Assembly (NCBI RefSeq): GCF_900497805.2
Contig: NW_020954548.1
Location: 11,883,984-11,947,983, forward strand
Reading direction: 5' to 3'
Origin: Vombatus ursinus
Taxonomy: Eukaryota; Chordata; Mammalia; Diprotodontia; Vombatidae
DNA: 64,000 bases
Shown piece after piece: positions 10,454-20,934 of the stretch. Made by a program: the position numbers and the translations under genes. Below the pieces are notes generated by a model. That model was not told the origin of the DNA, did not search any database, and saw only the letters and a program-made list of their open reading frames with translations. Position 1 is the first letter of the stretch. Each line of letters opens with the position of its first letter.

Positions 10454-11235
10454 GAATCATAATTATAATCAAATGAATTATGTTATAAAATTATGAGATA
10501 TGTAATATGTTAAAAATGCATTTATTGTTTAAGGAATATACAAAGTCTAAGAAATTTTAAGAAACAAATAGGTAGATGTTTATTCTAGAAGACAGTAAAA
10601 AATTATATATGAACTCCTCTGTGGAGCTGAAATTGTTATCTATTGTTAAAAGAGCTTGAACATTCTTCGTGTACTAAATTAGTATTTATACCCTATATAT
10701 TGTATTTCTTCATGCTCTACTTATATTCTATAAGTTTAGACAAGTATTTTTATACTACTATCCCTACAGTTAACATTTAGAATCCAAGTATGAATTTCTA
10801 AGGTATATATATATAACATTTGTTATCTACCTTTTACAACATACTATAATATTTATAAAAGAATTGAATAAAAATAATGTTAAGTATGGAAGAAAACATG
10901 GTATATATGATCTCTATAAGGACATTTTATAGAAATGAAAAATTACCTTGCTTTCATCTTGTGCATATTAAAAATTACATCTGACAAGTGATCTGAAGAG
11001 GATTGGAGACATGAAAAAATGTAAGGAAAAAACCCTAACTAATTAAAAATTGAAAGCATAATAGCAGTTGATATTTAATACACAGGGCAGAGGCACTGTC
11101 AAGGTTGCTTAGCAACCAAAGTGGGGGGGAGACTAAATAAAGAAAAAATCACTGGTTAGTCCTCTTTCTCAAAGGAAATAGCACCCTACTAAATCAAAGT
11201 ACTATAATTTCTCAAATCACCCTGGTAAAAATGAT
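10454..11235. other. Non-repeat AT-rich DNA with an X-box-like palindrome
   Basis: No gene and no recognised repeat. The right part contains the perfect 15-bp inverted repeat described separately at 11103-11117. Confidence 0.4.
11103..11117. promoter_or_regulatory. RFX-type X-box candidate
   Basis: GGTTGCTTAGCAACC is a perfect palindrome around one central T. RFX proteins bind paired GTTGCC/AGCAAC-type half sites with this spacing; here each half differs from the strongest form by one base (GTTGCT). Function is inferred only. Confidence 0.4.
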
Positions 11236-11239
11236 GATT

Positions 11240-11297
11240 TAATGTGCACAGTATCTAGCACATAGTAGGCACTTAATAAATGCTTGTTGACTGACGG
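11240..11297 (+). mobile_element. L2/MIR-type 3' tail
   Basis: cacagtatctagcacatagt then aggcacttaataaatgcttg: the common terminal block of L2 and L2-tailed SINEs. Confidence 0.75.
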
Positions 11298-11304
11298 GTG
11301 TGTT

Positions 11305-11505
11305 TCCTTTCTCAGGACCGTAAGATTTACAACCAGAAGGGACTTCCTTCATCATTTAGCCCAAACCCCTAAATTTTCAGATGAGACAAGAGGAACCAAC
11401 TGAAATGACTTACTCAAGGTCACACAACTAATAAGAGAAACAAGACTTGAACACACATCCCCTAAATTCCAAATTCCACACTCTTACCACCAGAGCACAG
11501 CGGCC
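11305..11505 (-). mobile_element. MIR3-like CORE-SINE
   Basis: Antisense order: aaccagaagggacttccttc (L3-type tail), cagatgagacaagaggaacc, caaggtcacacaactaataa (CORE), and a degenerate head ending near ccaccagagcacagc. Confidence 0.65.
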
Positions 11506-11509
11506 AACA

Positions 11510-12230
11510 AATGATCTCTATATGACAAGGGCCATCCTACGGAGCAAGCTCAGAGCTGCCCTTTCTAGTTTTACTCAACTATGTGGGAATTTTAAGCCCT
11601 GCTTCCAGCCACATAGGACTGAAGGGTAAAGGGCATGCACACTGAGATAGTATGTATCCCCTTATTGGCTACAGAACCAGAAAATCCAACGTCACAGTGG
11701 TGACCCTTACCCTCAGCTCTTCATTTTCAGCTGTGAATCATATTAAGACTATTTTGAGGGAAAAGGAGCAGTTTATGGACATGGAAACAGCATCTAAAGC
11801 ATATGTTCTGGCTAAGCATGCTTGAACCTGGCTTTAGGCTGCCTCTTTTTTGATTCACCTTTCCTAATCTTAGCAAACAAATACCTATCATGAAAGAGAT
11901 GTGTCCAGGCTCCAAGTAGACTTTGTTACTTTGAGAGGTCAGAAGGACTCATCAGGTTGGAGCTGAACATTGGCAAACGAAGAAGTCCATGACAACTACT
12001 CTAACAAACTTGGAGAAGACAACCAGAGGCTCTGGTCCAAGTTGAATCCGTTTTATCATAAGACTCTGGGAGTTGTCAGGACAGTGAAGAGTCAAGGAAA
12101 AAAATGTTTAAACCTAATCAGCAGTCCTACAAACTATTTTACATTTAGTTAATACTGTCACCTATCTACATGTGCATGTATGAATCACTTTAGCTTCACT
12201 CTTTGTCAATAGGACAAAGACTTTGAGAGA
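11510..12230. other. No gene or recognised repeat
   Basis: Unique-looking. Frames of about 60 codons at 11727-11915 (minus) and 11970-12152 (plus) have no family features. Confidence 0.4.
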
Positions 12231-12235
12231 TAATG

Positions 12236-12300
12236 GAGGATGCATAGAAGGGCCTGGCATCATGAAGAGTCAGACACAACTGAACGACTGAGTAACAACA
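12236..12300 (+). mobile_element. Bov-B/MAR1-type 3' tail fragment
   Basis: catcatgaagagtcagacac then aactgaacgactgagtaaca: only the RTE-type tail is visible. Confidence 0.7.
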
Positions 12301-12863
12301 AATTGCCTATAGCAAATAAATATCTGACCTCTGCCCATCTCTACTACAATTATATAAGTACCTTTCTACTCCTCCCTTTTGGCAAAACCTAGAAATGAAC
12401 CATAACCAAAACTATAAACCAATTTTCTCCTGGGTTTCTGGAAGGGTGTCAAATGACCCAAAGAGTACGTGAACAGTGACCCCACAGTCATTAGCAGGAA
12501 TGAATTTTTTCTGGTTTTCCCAGGAATGAATTTATTCTGATCACATGTCTAGGGGCCCTTTAGGGAGAGTAAATAAGCATAGTACCCTAGCCCCTTTAGA
12601 CCACATGGTTATCCTTCCATGCTCCCTCTGGAATGACATCTGGGTTGCTTCTTGCCTAATTTTCACCTCCTCTCCTCTAGCACTTATACCTTTCAGAACT
12701 GAATGCGCCACATAAGAAGCCTTTTAGCTTCTAACACTGTGCATAAGCAGAGCCAGTCAGAGTCAGGCTGTGAAAGTGAAGGAGCATGAGCACAAAGAGA
12801 GAATCAACAATGAGCTGGACATCTCCACATTGACCCTTTAATTTCTCCATTAATTCACTTCCA
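12300..12863. other. No gene or recognised repeat
   Basis: Unique-looking sequence with no reading frame of note. Confidence 0.35.
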
Positions 12864-13383
12864 TTGGAATTGTCTTAGGAAGATTCTAAAGATCACCTGG
12901 CAAGATAAGGTCCCTTCTCAAGCTGACCTTCCAAGCATGCAAACTCTACTGCAGAGAACACAACGCCAATGGGCTAGCCACATTGTTTGAATGTCAAACA
13001 TACATTTGCCTAAAACACTATTTTATGGAGCACTGAAACAAGGCAATCATTCACATGGAAGTCAGAAGTGATACAAGGACACTCTCAAGATCTCACTGAA
13101 AAATTCTGGAATCAATTGTGAGATATGGGAGACACTGGCACAGGACCACATCAAAGAAGATACTATGTTCTATGAGCAAAGCAGAATTGCAGCAGCTTAA
13201 AAGAAAAGTGAGATGTGCAAATTTAGAGACATCTCCACTGCAAATGTTTGTATGTACTATGTGTACCCAACCTGAGCTTGTATTGATCTGATCAGCCAGG
13301 GACAGACACATCTTATCTCCACCCCAACATAGGGCTGCCATTTTGGTCCCTCTCCAAGAATGAAAGACAACAACCAACCAATC
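12864..13383 (+). pseudogene. RTE (Bov-B-like) LINE: ORF2 C-terminus and 3' end
   Basis: RTE LINEs encode one endonuclease/reverse transcriptase protein. Here the plus strand gives ILKITWQDKVPSQ, then PSMQTLLQRTQRQWASHIV, FYGALKQGNHSHGSQK, KDTLKISLKNSGI and WETLAQDH: the C-terminal order seen in RTE/Bov-B proteins (LRWxGHVxRM, LFYGEL, RYKDxLKxSLK, WExLAQDR). In-frame stops are present, so it is dead. The 3' end runs into ttttggtccctctccaagaa and a short caac-rich terminus. The 126-codon minus frame at 13093-13473 is an antisense shadow. Confidence 0.8.
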
Positions 13384-13444
13384 AAACTCCACACATCTTT
13401 CTAAGATGCTGAAACAGCACCTTTTTAATCCTCTTAGTAATCCA

Positions 13445-13612
13445 GAGGACATTTTGAACACTGGACAAGGCACTTAAATCTCTGCCTCATTTTGTAGATA
13501 CTAGAGACAATAATGGCACCCACCTCATGGAGTTGTTATTGAATAACATGCAACTTTGCAAATCTTAAACTGTTATACAAATGCTAGACTATATTAATAT
13601 ATTAGTACCCAG
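13445..13612 (+). mobile_element. MIR fragment
   Basis: gacaaggcacttaaatctct, acaataatggcacccacctc and tggagttgttattgaataac: CORE 3' half plus the MIR body. Confidence 0.6.
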
Positions 13613-13769
13613 GTCCTCATGCTGACCCTTAAGTGCCCAGATTTCATAATTCTATTGTGTGAATACCTATCCTGCCTACCTTACAAGGGTATTTGGAGAA
13701 TGATCTCTAAGGTACCTAAATCACAAGACCCTATGATCCAGGATTACTAGCATTCCTTTAGTGTGAGCA

Positions 13770-13960
13770 AAAGAAAAACCATTTTTAAGCATTTCATATG
13801 TGCTAAGCACTGTATTAAAGCACAGGGGATACAATGTAGATAATCAGTCAGTCCCCACCCTCATGGGGGAAGAGTACACAAAAGGAAGCCAGAGAAGAGG
13901 CAGGGTAGCTGCCACCAAGAAAGCTCAGAGTCTGCCTATGAACTGGAACTTACTAGCCTC
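13770..13960 (-). mobile_element. L2 3' end fragment
   Basis: gcatttcatatgtgctaagc, actgtattaaagcacagggg, agtccccaccctcatggggg: antisense L2 terminal block. Confidence 0.65.
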
Positions 13961-14033
13961 ATAAAAGTGAGGCAGCAAAAATCTCAGATTTTCTGTTCCA
14001 AATAGTTTGTGTGTTAAATGATGGCACCTCCTG

Positions 14034-14148
14034 ATGAAGAGCTGGAGAAGGAAATGGCAAACCACTCCAACATCTTTGCCAAGAAAACTCCAAATCGGGT
14101 CATGGAGAGTCAGACATGACTGAAATGACTCAACAACTACAACAAAAC
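14034..14148 (+). mobile_element. MAR1-type SINE, 3' part
   Basis: agctggagaaggaaatggca, aacatctttgccaagaaaac, catggagagtcagacatgac and an aacaactacaac end. The head and CORE are missing. Confidence 0.8.
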
Positions 14149-14378
14149 CTGATGAGAGAAATATTGAAGTCTAGCACAACCAGACACACAGGAGTTTGTA
14201 AATGGCAAGACAAAGAAGAGGAAAGAAAGTCTGGAAGCTGTGGGTACAGTCAGGGTAGATAAAAGAAATCCTTAACAGGTCATGCTCTTCAGGTCTCTCC
14301 CCCACCCCAAGAATCTCAGTTCTTGTCTCTGCAACCCCAAGCTCTGATATCTTGCCTGGAAACAGGCTTCCACATCAA

Positions 14379-14586
14379 TGATATCAACGTTCAAAACAAA
14401 TGAGGCCACTGAACTATACATAAGCATCTCTATCTGTGCACATTGACTTGGTTTTAAAATATATTATGTTTTATTGTATTTATATTTGTATTTGTATTTA
14501 TTTCATTAAATATTTCCCAATTGTATTTTCATCTGGTTCAGGCTGCACTCAGAAGAGTCTGACTGGCCACGTATTTGACACTTCTG
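14379..14586 (+). mobile_element. hAT-like non-autonomous DNA transposon
   Basis: Starts tatcaacgttcaaaacaaat and ends gtatttgacacttctg, so the ends form a degraded inverted pair (tgtcaaa-type). The inside is AT-rich (gttttattgtatttatattt, aaatatttcccaattgtatt) and shares this block with 44152-44314. Probably a marsupial Charlie-type (hAT) family. No transposase frame. Confidence 0.6.
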
Positions 14587-14599
14587 CTCCATACCACCT

Positions 14600-14928
14600 T
14601 TATACCACATTGCTGTAACTTTAGTCAACATCCTCATCCATCATTCTTTATCCTCCCTCCCACCATTTTCTGGACTCTTGCCTTTGGGACTCTAAGCTTG
14701 TGCCTTATCTTGTCCAGAACTGGGCCTTCCAGACACCTGTCATCCACTTGCCAACCACTCTACTATGTACCCTGCCCTTGTTATGGCCCCCCTTTATGGT
14801 TCTCTTTTCCCATTAGGAGGTAAAGTCCTTGAGGGCAGAGACTGTCTTGCTTGCTTAAATTGTATCTCCTATGCTTGGGCATAGTGTTTAGCACATAATG
14901 TGAGTTAATAAGTGGTTTTTTCTTTCAT
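14600..14928 (+). mobile_element. L2 3' end
   Basis: ttctggactcttgcctttgg, aggaggtaaagtccttgagg, gcagagactgtcttgcttgc, then gcatagtgtttagcacataa and a ttaataagtg end. The 82-codon frame at 14575-14823 lies inside this repeat and is not a gene. Confidence 0.7.
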
Positions 14929-14954
14929 TAATTCAATCAAAAGAAAGTCTATAA

Positions 14955-15178
14955 ATAATAACTCATTTTGATAGCACTTGCAGTTTTAAAAGTGCTTTGT
15001 TCAAAGCAACTTTATGAGGCAGATAATATAATTATTATGATTTATAGTCAAGGAAACAGACCAAGAGAAATAAGTGTGTTGTTCAAGGTCACAGCTAGCA
15101 TGGTCAAAGTCAGGATTCAAACCTATGTCTCCTAATTCCAAGAATAGCATCCTTTCCATTATATCTAGCTGCTTCCAA
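14955..15178 (-). mobile_element. MIR, near full length
   Basis: Antisense MIR: tttgatagcacttgcagttt, gcaactttatgaggcagata, tagtcaaggaaacagaccaa, ttcaaggtcacagctagcat and the head up to ctagctgcttcc. Confidence 0.7.
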
Positions 15179-15430
15179 TTCCTACTACTGGTATAGCTCC
15201 AATGTTGGCCTACAACACTCATTGGGATAGAGAACTGGCTTCCATCTTAACTACACCTACAACAACAATGAAGAATTCAACCTCATTTATAAGGGATTTT
15301 TTCCTTAAGTAAACTTCCAATTTTATGAAAGTCAATGTGAAAATAGGAGATGCTATACAGAAAATGATTCTCCAGTCAATTTTGCGGAAACACATCTATT
15401 CCATAAATCTGGTATCTGCAAGCATGGAGC

Positions 15431-15936
15431 ATACGGGGTGTTCAGAGAGGACTAGCACCTCTGGTGTGAGGGCTTGCTGAGCCCTTTTCAGGGCTGCTCA
15501 TCTACCTTTGGTGTCTACCTTCACCCAACTCTCACCTATGGCTCCAAGAAGCTGTAGCATGTACAGAAGTCACACTCTAGTAAAACTGTCTTGGCAGATG
15601 GGCTAAACCAGATTGAGGACAACCAGCAGACCTCAAATCCGTAAGAGAGTTGGGGGATGTCTACCCCAACCAAATGAAGGCTTCCCCCCTTGGAATGGGT
15701 GGATGAGAACGATTTGTTCCAATGGCCATGAAGAGGGTTGAAAGTAGCACTGTGGAGTGCTTAGCCATCACTGGTTGTCTTGACTTTTTTCTTGCCACTG
15801 CACCTCGATGACTCTTGAAGACAGAGTAAGTCTGACAACTTTATGCAACTCTCTCATTCAAATCCAATTCATACATAAGTCAAGATATCACCCTATGATG
15901 TCACTGGTCCTCTTCAAAAATGAAGGACAAACAACC
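15431..15936 (+). mobile_element. RTE-tailed non-autonomous element, copy 2
   Basis: ggggtgttcagagaggacta at the start; tcactggtcctcttcaaaaa and tgaaggacaaacaacc at the end. It aligns along its length with copy 1 at 8591-9160 (shared: agaagctgtagcatgt, aatgggtggatgagaac, actgtggagtgcttag) with small gaps. No open frame covers it. Confidence 0.72.
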
Positions 15937-15939
15937 ACT

Positions 15940-17520
15940 GGGAAAACATCAGTGCATAAATGTGCAAGCCCAACAGAGGCCAAAGTCATGATTTTCCAAG
16001 ACAACAGTCAGGTGAGCAAATATGTGAATTAATACATGCCAATGTGACCAGAGACTGAAGAAATTGGGCAAGGAGGTCTATGAAAAATTCAATCAGGCTT
16101 GGCTCACTCTTTTTAATGGCACTTAGTTAAGTTTTTATAGGGATCTGATTTTTGAGTGAATTTCAGGTATTTGGCTGGTGGCACATCCTGTTAGGCTGGT
16201 ACTTCTCCCTAAATTTCATAAGCCCGAAGGGCCCATATGTCTGAAAAGAATTAAGCCATGCCTACGACATAGCAGGTGCCAAACAAAACAGAATCTTATA
16301 AAATTCAAATTCTTCAATCTACAACTAATACTCAATGCCCTTCAGTTGCATGAAGTGTTACACAATAATATAGAGAAATGGTAAACAGTTGGGGAGTTGA
16401 AAGATTTTATAAGTCATCAGCAATAATAATTGAGAATATCAAGGCCTTTTCTTCCCCACCAAAACAAATGGCAAAGATGTTTTAAAAGGGTCATTGTTGA
16501 AGATTCCATTCTATTGAATTCACCATTTTGTATTTTTGCTGTCAGGCTGTGTTGTCACTGACAAGACAGGGACACTTAAAATTGACTTTAATTACAGCTC
16601 TCTAGAGCAAACTCCTTAGCAACAATCATCCTCCACATATTTTTGTAATATACACTATGAGCAATATTCCACACCAAAGATGGATTGAAAATGTCTCTGG
16701 TTGCAAAGATGTTAATTTCAAATGTCATGGTGAGGTGGGATTCTATCTAGCTGGAACATAGCATGCAGCCGAAATCGTCCAAAGATGATAAAATAATCAC
16801 AAAAAATTGAGGGCTATGTGAAAACTGGTGGGTTGGGCACATTAACTTGAAGCTTTTACTTTTGGACAAGTTCATGAGATGAGTCCATCAGCATTTTTCT
16901 GGGTAGCAACATCTGGATATGGTAAATGTGATTTTGGTACAAACCTGTCAAATCTATTAACAAGTGATTTCTCTCTGATACAGCAATAGCAGATGTTTAG
17001 AAAATTGATTTGAAGAGCTTATTTGCACTAAATTCAAGCATAGCAGAGAAGGCTTTTGGATTTAAGAAAAAATAAGACTTCAATTTTTTTCATCCACATA
17101 TAACTAAAAGTCATTTTTTCTCCAATGCACCAAATGTCACCTCAGTTTTCTTTTGAACAAAGACATCTGTATAATCACATTTGAGTTTCTTCACTTGAAT
17201 CTCTCATATTTTACAAGCAGTATCCTCCTTCTTATACTTGTACTTCAGAATTAGAAAAACAAAACCACCTTTATTATCCAGTAGCTAATTACCTTTTAAA
17301 TTATCATTGGGATAAAAAATGTTGAATCCTTAAAAGTGAATGAAAACAGTGCAAAAATGAGATTTGTGTAATAGAATGATAGATTGTATTCTCCTCCCCC
17401 ACCAAAAAAGATAATAGACTTGTTTATAATACCTAGAACTAGAATCCTGGCACAGTATGGGCTCTGAGTAAAAAATGAGAGTCATACACAAGGACATCAC
17501 CCAAGGGAACATGATTTCAG
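15940..17520. other. Non-repeat DNA, no gene; possible conserved element near 16.5-16.8 kb
   Basis: I match no repeat here. At 16552-16564 there is a 13-bp inverted repeat TTGTCACTGACAA (two TGACA half sites of the kind bound by MEIS/TGIF proteins), with a homeodomain-type TAATTA core close by in actttaattacagctc. These are weak hints only. Confidence 0.35.
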
Positions 17521-17529
17521 CCAGAATAT

Positions 17530-17700
17530 AATCAATTCCTTGGTAGAGCTAGGTTCTTCATATCCCATCTCTTCTAAACCTTATCTCTGTCATCATAGGC
17601 AAGTCATTTTACACCTCTGGGGCTTGTCTTTTTCATCGGTTAAAAAAAAGAAAAAAAGAAGCTAGACTGGGTCATCTCTAAGGACCTTCCCGACAGAAAG
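17530..17700 (+). mobile_element. MIR3-like CORE-SINE
   Basis: atcataggcaagtcatttta, cacctctggggcttg, an A-run, then gactgggtcatctctaagga and ccttcccgac as the L3-type tail. Confidence 0.7.
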
Positions 17701-17759
17701 GGGAGGAAAAGAAGCCAGACCTGTGACTTCATCACTGAACCAGAATGCTTTCTACCAAT

Positions 17760-17878
17760 GGTGACCTGCCTACAATTATTCTGCTAATTATAGTCTGCAC
17801 CAAGAGGCTCAATGATTTGCCCAGGATCACACATCCAGGACTCAAATCCAGCTCATTCTAATTCTGAGGCTGCCTTTC
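17760..17878 (-). mobile_element. MIR/CORE-SINE fragment
   Basis: ctcaatgatttgcccaggat, cacacatccaggactcaaat, attctaattctgaggctgcc: antisense CORE and head. Confidence 0.6.
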
Positions 17879-17879
17879 T

Positions 17880-18262
17880 TTTGAGAAGTATGAGAAGGGA
17901 GAAAAACATCAAGAGTCATACGAAGAACAGTGTATTTTACCACAGGAATCAGCCCATAGAACCTAATGATTAGTTTGCTTTTGTTTTCCCAAAGAAATCA
18001 CATTGTGGTGGCCTATGGAGAATTTCATTCCACATGCATATAAAATGTACATTGAAATAAGGCAACATTATAATAGATTATTCTGACAGTTTTAAACAGA
18101 CAGATACAGCTCCTCAAGTAACCATCAGAAAGGAGTCACAGTTTCATTTCTTAGAAGGATTTAAATGTTTTAGGATGTTATCACAACACTTGTTGCATTT
18201 TACATGATATATTAACTGAATCACTATATCATCTACTGATGTATATATTTATAAATAATCAT
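17880..18262. other. No gene or recognised repeat
   Basis: Unique-looking AT-rich DNA. Confidence 0.35.
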
Positions 18263-18511
18263 GCAACTAGGTAGTACAGTGGATAAAGCACATTGGGCCT
18301 GAGGCCAGGAACACATCTTCTTGAATTCAAATCTGTCCTTAGACACTTACTAGCTATGTGACCCTGGGCAAGTCACTTCATGCTGTTTGCCTCAGTTTCC
18401 CCATCTGCAAAATGAACTGGAGAAGGAAATGGCAAACCACTCCAGTATCTTTGCCAAGAAAACCCCAAATGAGGTCATGAAGAATCGGACATGACTAAAA
18501 ACAACTGAAAT
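18263..18511 (+). mobile_element. MAR1-type CORE-SINE, full length
   Basis: gcaactaggtagtacagtgg head; CORE (atgtgaccctgggcaagtca); ggagaaggaaatggcaaacc; tail gaggtcatgaagaatcggac. All parts are in order, with few changes from the other copies. Confidence 0.9.
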
Positions 18512-18552
18512 ATCTACCTAGATATATTATCTATAATTTATAGATTATACAT

Positions 18553-18555
<3 letters not shown>

Positions 18556-18588
<33 letters not shown>
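18556..18588. repeat. (AC)n microsatellite
   Basis: About 16 uninterrupted AC units. Likely polymorphic. Confidence 0.97.
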
Positions 18589-18591
<3 letters not shown>

Positions 18592-18859
18592 TATCACCAT
18601 GCTTACAGGAACAAAAAGTTAAAAAGAAAACCTAGAAAATGAGCCTACAATCTACTTTTAAATAAGATATTACAATGTAGTTTTAAAAAATAAGAAAAAA
18701 GTCCAAATTACTTAGCCTGCCATTCAAAGTCTTCTACAATCTAGCTCTGGCCTTTCTTGCTTGGCATATGTCTCATTACTCCCTTACTGCACCCTATGTT
18801 CTACTGTAGCTGGATTAATCAAAGAGAAATATTTTTAAAGGAGAAAAAAAAAGCGTTAT

Positions 18860-19090
18860 GCAGGGATTAAGTAGAGGCCTGGGTTTAACTCCTACCCCCA
18901 ATATTTAATAGCTTTGTGACCATGGGCAATTAATTCACTTTTCTAAGCATCAGTTTTCTCTTCTCTAAAATGGGGATAATAATAGCACCAACCTGACAGG
19001 GTTGTTGAGAAGATCAGAGACGACAAAGAAGTAAAATACTTCACAAATCTTAAAGCATTACATAAAAGCAAACTATTATTATTCATGTTC
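18860..19090 (+). mobile_element. MIR within the L2 copy
   Basis: taatagctttgtgaccatgg, gcatcagttttctcttctct, aaaatggggataataatagc, gacagggttgttgagaagat: full MIR order. Confidence 0.75.
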
Positions 19091-19129
19091 CCATGAACAA
19101 TAACAGGCTGCATGTTATTGGCACCATTA

Positions 19130-19297
19130 TAGGGTAAAAAGAGTCAGAAGTAGCCTCGCAGTCCAGACAAATGAACTTTGATTCACAGGTAAATTACTTT
19201 CCTTCTCTGAGCTGCAGTTTCTTTCCCTCTAAAATAAGGGGTTTGGACTAAATGACTTCTAAGGTTCCTTCTAGCTTTAATGCTCTTTAATTCTATG
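19130..19297 (+). mobile_element. MIR3-like SINE within the L2 copy
   Basis: ctctgagctgcagtttcttt and ggactaaatgacttctaagg, ttccttctagctttaatgct: CORE remnant plus L3-type tail. Confidence 0.7.
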
Positions 19298-19679
19298 GCG
19301 TGTTCCCCCACCTTTTTGCCTTCTGCTTATTTGTCTCCATCCAGATTTAGTACATTTGTCCCTCTTCCTCTTATTTCTCTTCCCCACCCCTTTTTTGAAA
19401 TTCTACCCATCTTTCAAAATGGAGCTCAAATGGCACCTCTTCCACAAAGCTATCCCTGGTCTCCTAAGCCTTCCACGAACTCCTTCCTTTGAACTCCCGT
19501 AGTCCTTTAGCTAAGTCTTTCTTAAGTTATCTGTAATATACTACTCTAATAATATAAATCAGTTTATGCCTTATCTCTTCAGGTAAATTTTAATTTCTCT
19601 GTCTCCTCCAAGGAACCATGCCCAGTGCTTTGTACAAGGCCATCAATATGTATAGAATGAATAAAATATATACACATCT

Positions 19680-20930
19680 GTAGTTTTTTTTAGAACAATC
19701 ATCTTAAAAATCAATTTAGTGAGGTAGCTTGGAGCCAACTGGACATATTAGGCAATAGTTCTGTTATATTCTCTTCTTTGAATGTTTAGACATCACCTCT
19801 GCATATGCAAACAAAAAATCAGGTTAGGAAAGTTTACTGACTTATTTGGCTAGCCACCTCATGTCCCTCCTTACCATGAACAGATGAATCCTATGGAGAG
19901 CTAAATGACAGTCGATATACTTTATGTCCAAGTAACTGCAAAAGACATCTGCCTAGAAACACTATACACAAAGACAATAAGGTAAAACTTAATATCCAGT
20001 CACAGTTGATGTCTGATTTTAGAAATACACATTTTTAAAACTGCTAGTGATAAAACGCTACAAAATCAATACAATTTTATAATGATCAAAAGGAAATGAT
20101 TCGGGTAAAAAAATACTTGCTGTTATCATGACTAATTATGTAAATCTTAAATATAAATCATGCTTCTGAAGTTCCTTATATATCATCTACTTCAAATAAC
20201 ATCTAGCTGTAACTGCTTATTGTTTGCATTCTCCATCCTCCCTTTTTGTTAAGTGAAGCTAAATTTAAAAATGTTAAGTATAATGTTATTACTCTGATAT
20301 AGCAGCAATATATAAAAGCCTGACTGAGGCTTTGAGACTAATTTCAACATGGAACAAAATTCCTAACTTGAGAGATATTTTTAAAGCTATGTCCCAGTGT
20401 ATTTGACTTAAGAAAATTGCAACAAGGTTTATTGTGGGCTAGGTGAATGATACTTTTCAAATAAGAACCTATTTTTGTTGTTTAAAAAAATGATATGAGA
20501 CTATTTTCTGTATCAAAACATGTATACCATGTTTCAAAAAAGAAAACGTTATACATGTGACATAATCACCATATTATTCAACAATCAGAAGCAAAATTAT
20601 TTGGGGATAAGAAAATGCAAAGCTATGAAAATTATGTTTGAGGGTTTTTTATTCAAATCCCTTTTTCCAAATATTCCACCCACAAATAAAGAAAACACTA
20701 GAATACAAAAGACAAATTAGCAAAATCCTTAGAGAAATCATCATTTATTACCATATTTAATTGAAGAGTTCCATGGAAAGCTTCAGTTGCATAGAAGCAA
20801 ATAATCAAATTTAGCAGCTATTTCATTTTCACTTCTAAAGCTCAAAGTCCCTTCGCTCTGTCAACAGGGAACCTACAACTGGATGAGAAGTACTACTAGA
20901 GACAGAATTCCATGGAAATGTGGTCTTATG
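19680..20930. other. AT-rich non-repeat DNA, no gene
   Basis: No repeat family recognised. A 66-codon frame at 20520-20720 is Lys/Asn-rich and typical of chance frames in AT-rich DNA. Confidence 0.4.
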
Positions 20931-20934
20931 TCAT

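Larger units (their letters stand above)
18700..19670 (+). mobile_element. L2 3' region interrupted by two SINEs
   Basis: L2 pieces at 18700-18835 (ccaaattacttagcctgcca, ttcaaagtcttctacaatct) and 19298-19670 (cttttttgaaattctaccca, caaatggcacctcttccaca, accatgcccagtgctttgta) are consecutive parts of L2. The gap holds a MIR and a MIR3. The 70-codon frame at 19280-19492 is L2 noise. Confidence 0.7.

Noticed and set aside
13093-13473. 126-codon minus-strand open frame
   Set aside because: It lies antisense over the RTE ORF2 C-terminus, which is recognisable on the plus strand.
18263-18511. tRNA gene in the SINE heads
   Set aside because: The heads derive from a tRNA (A/B-box-like wording) but have no cloverleaf or anticodon arm that would make a tRNA gene.
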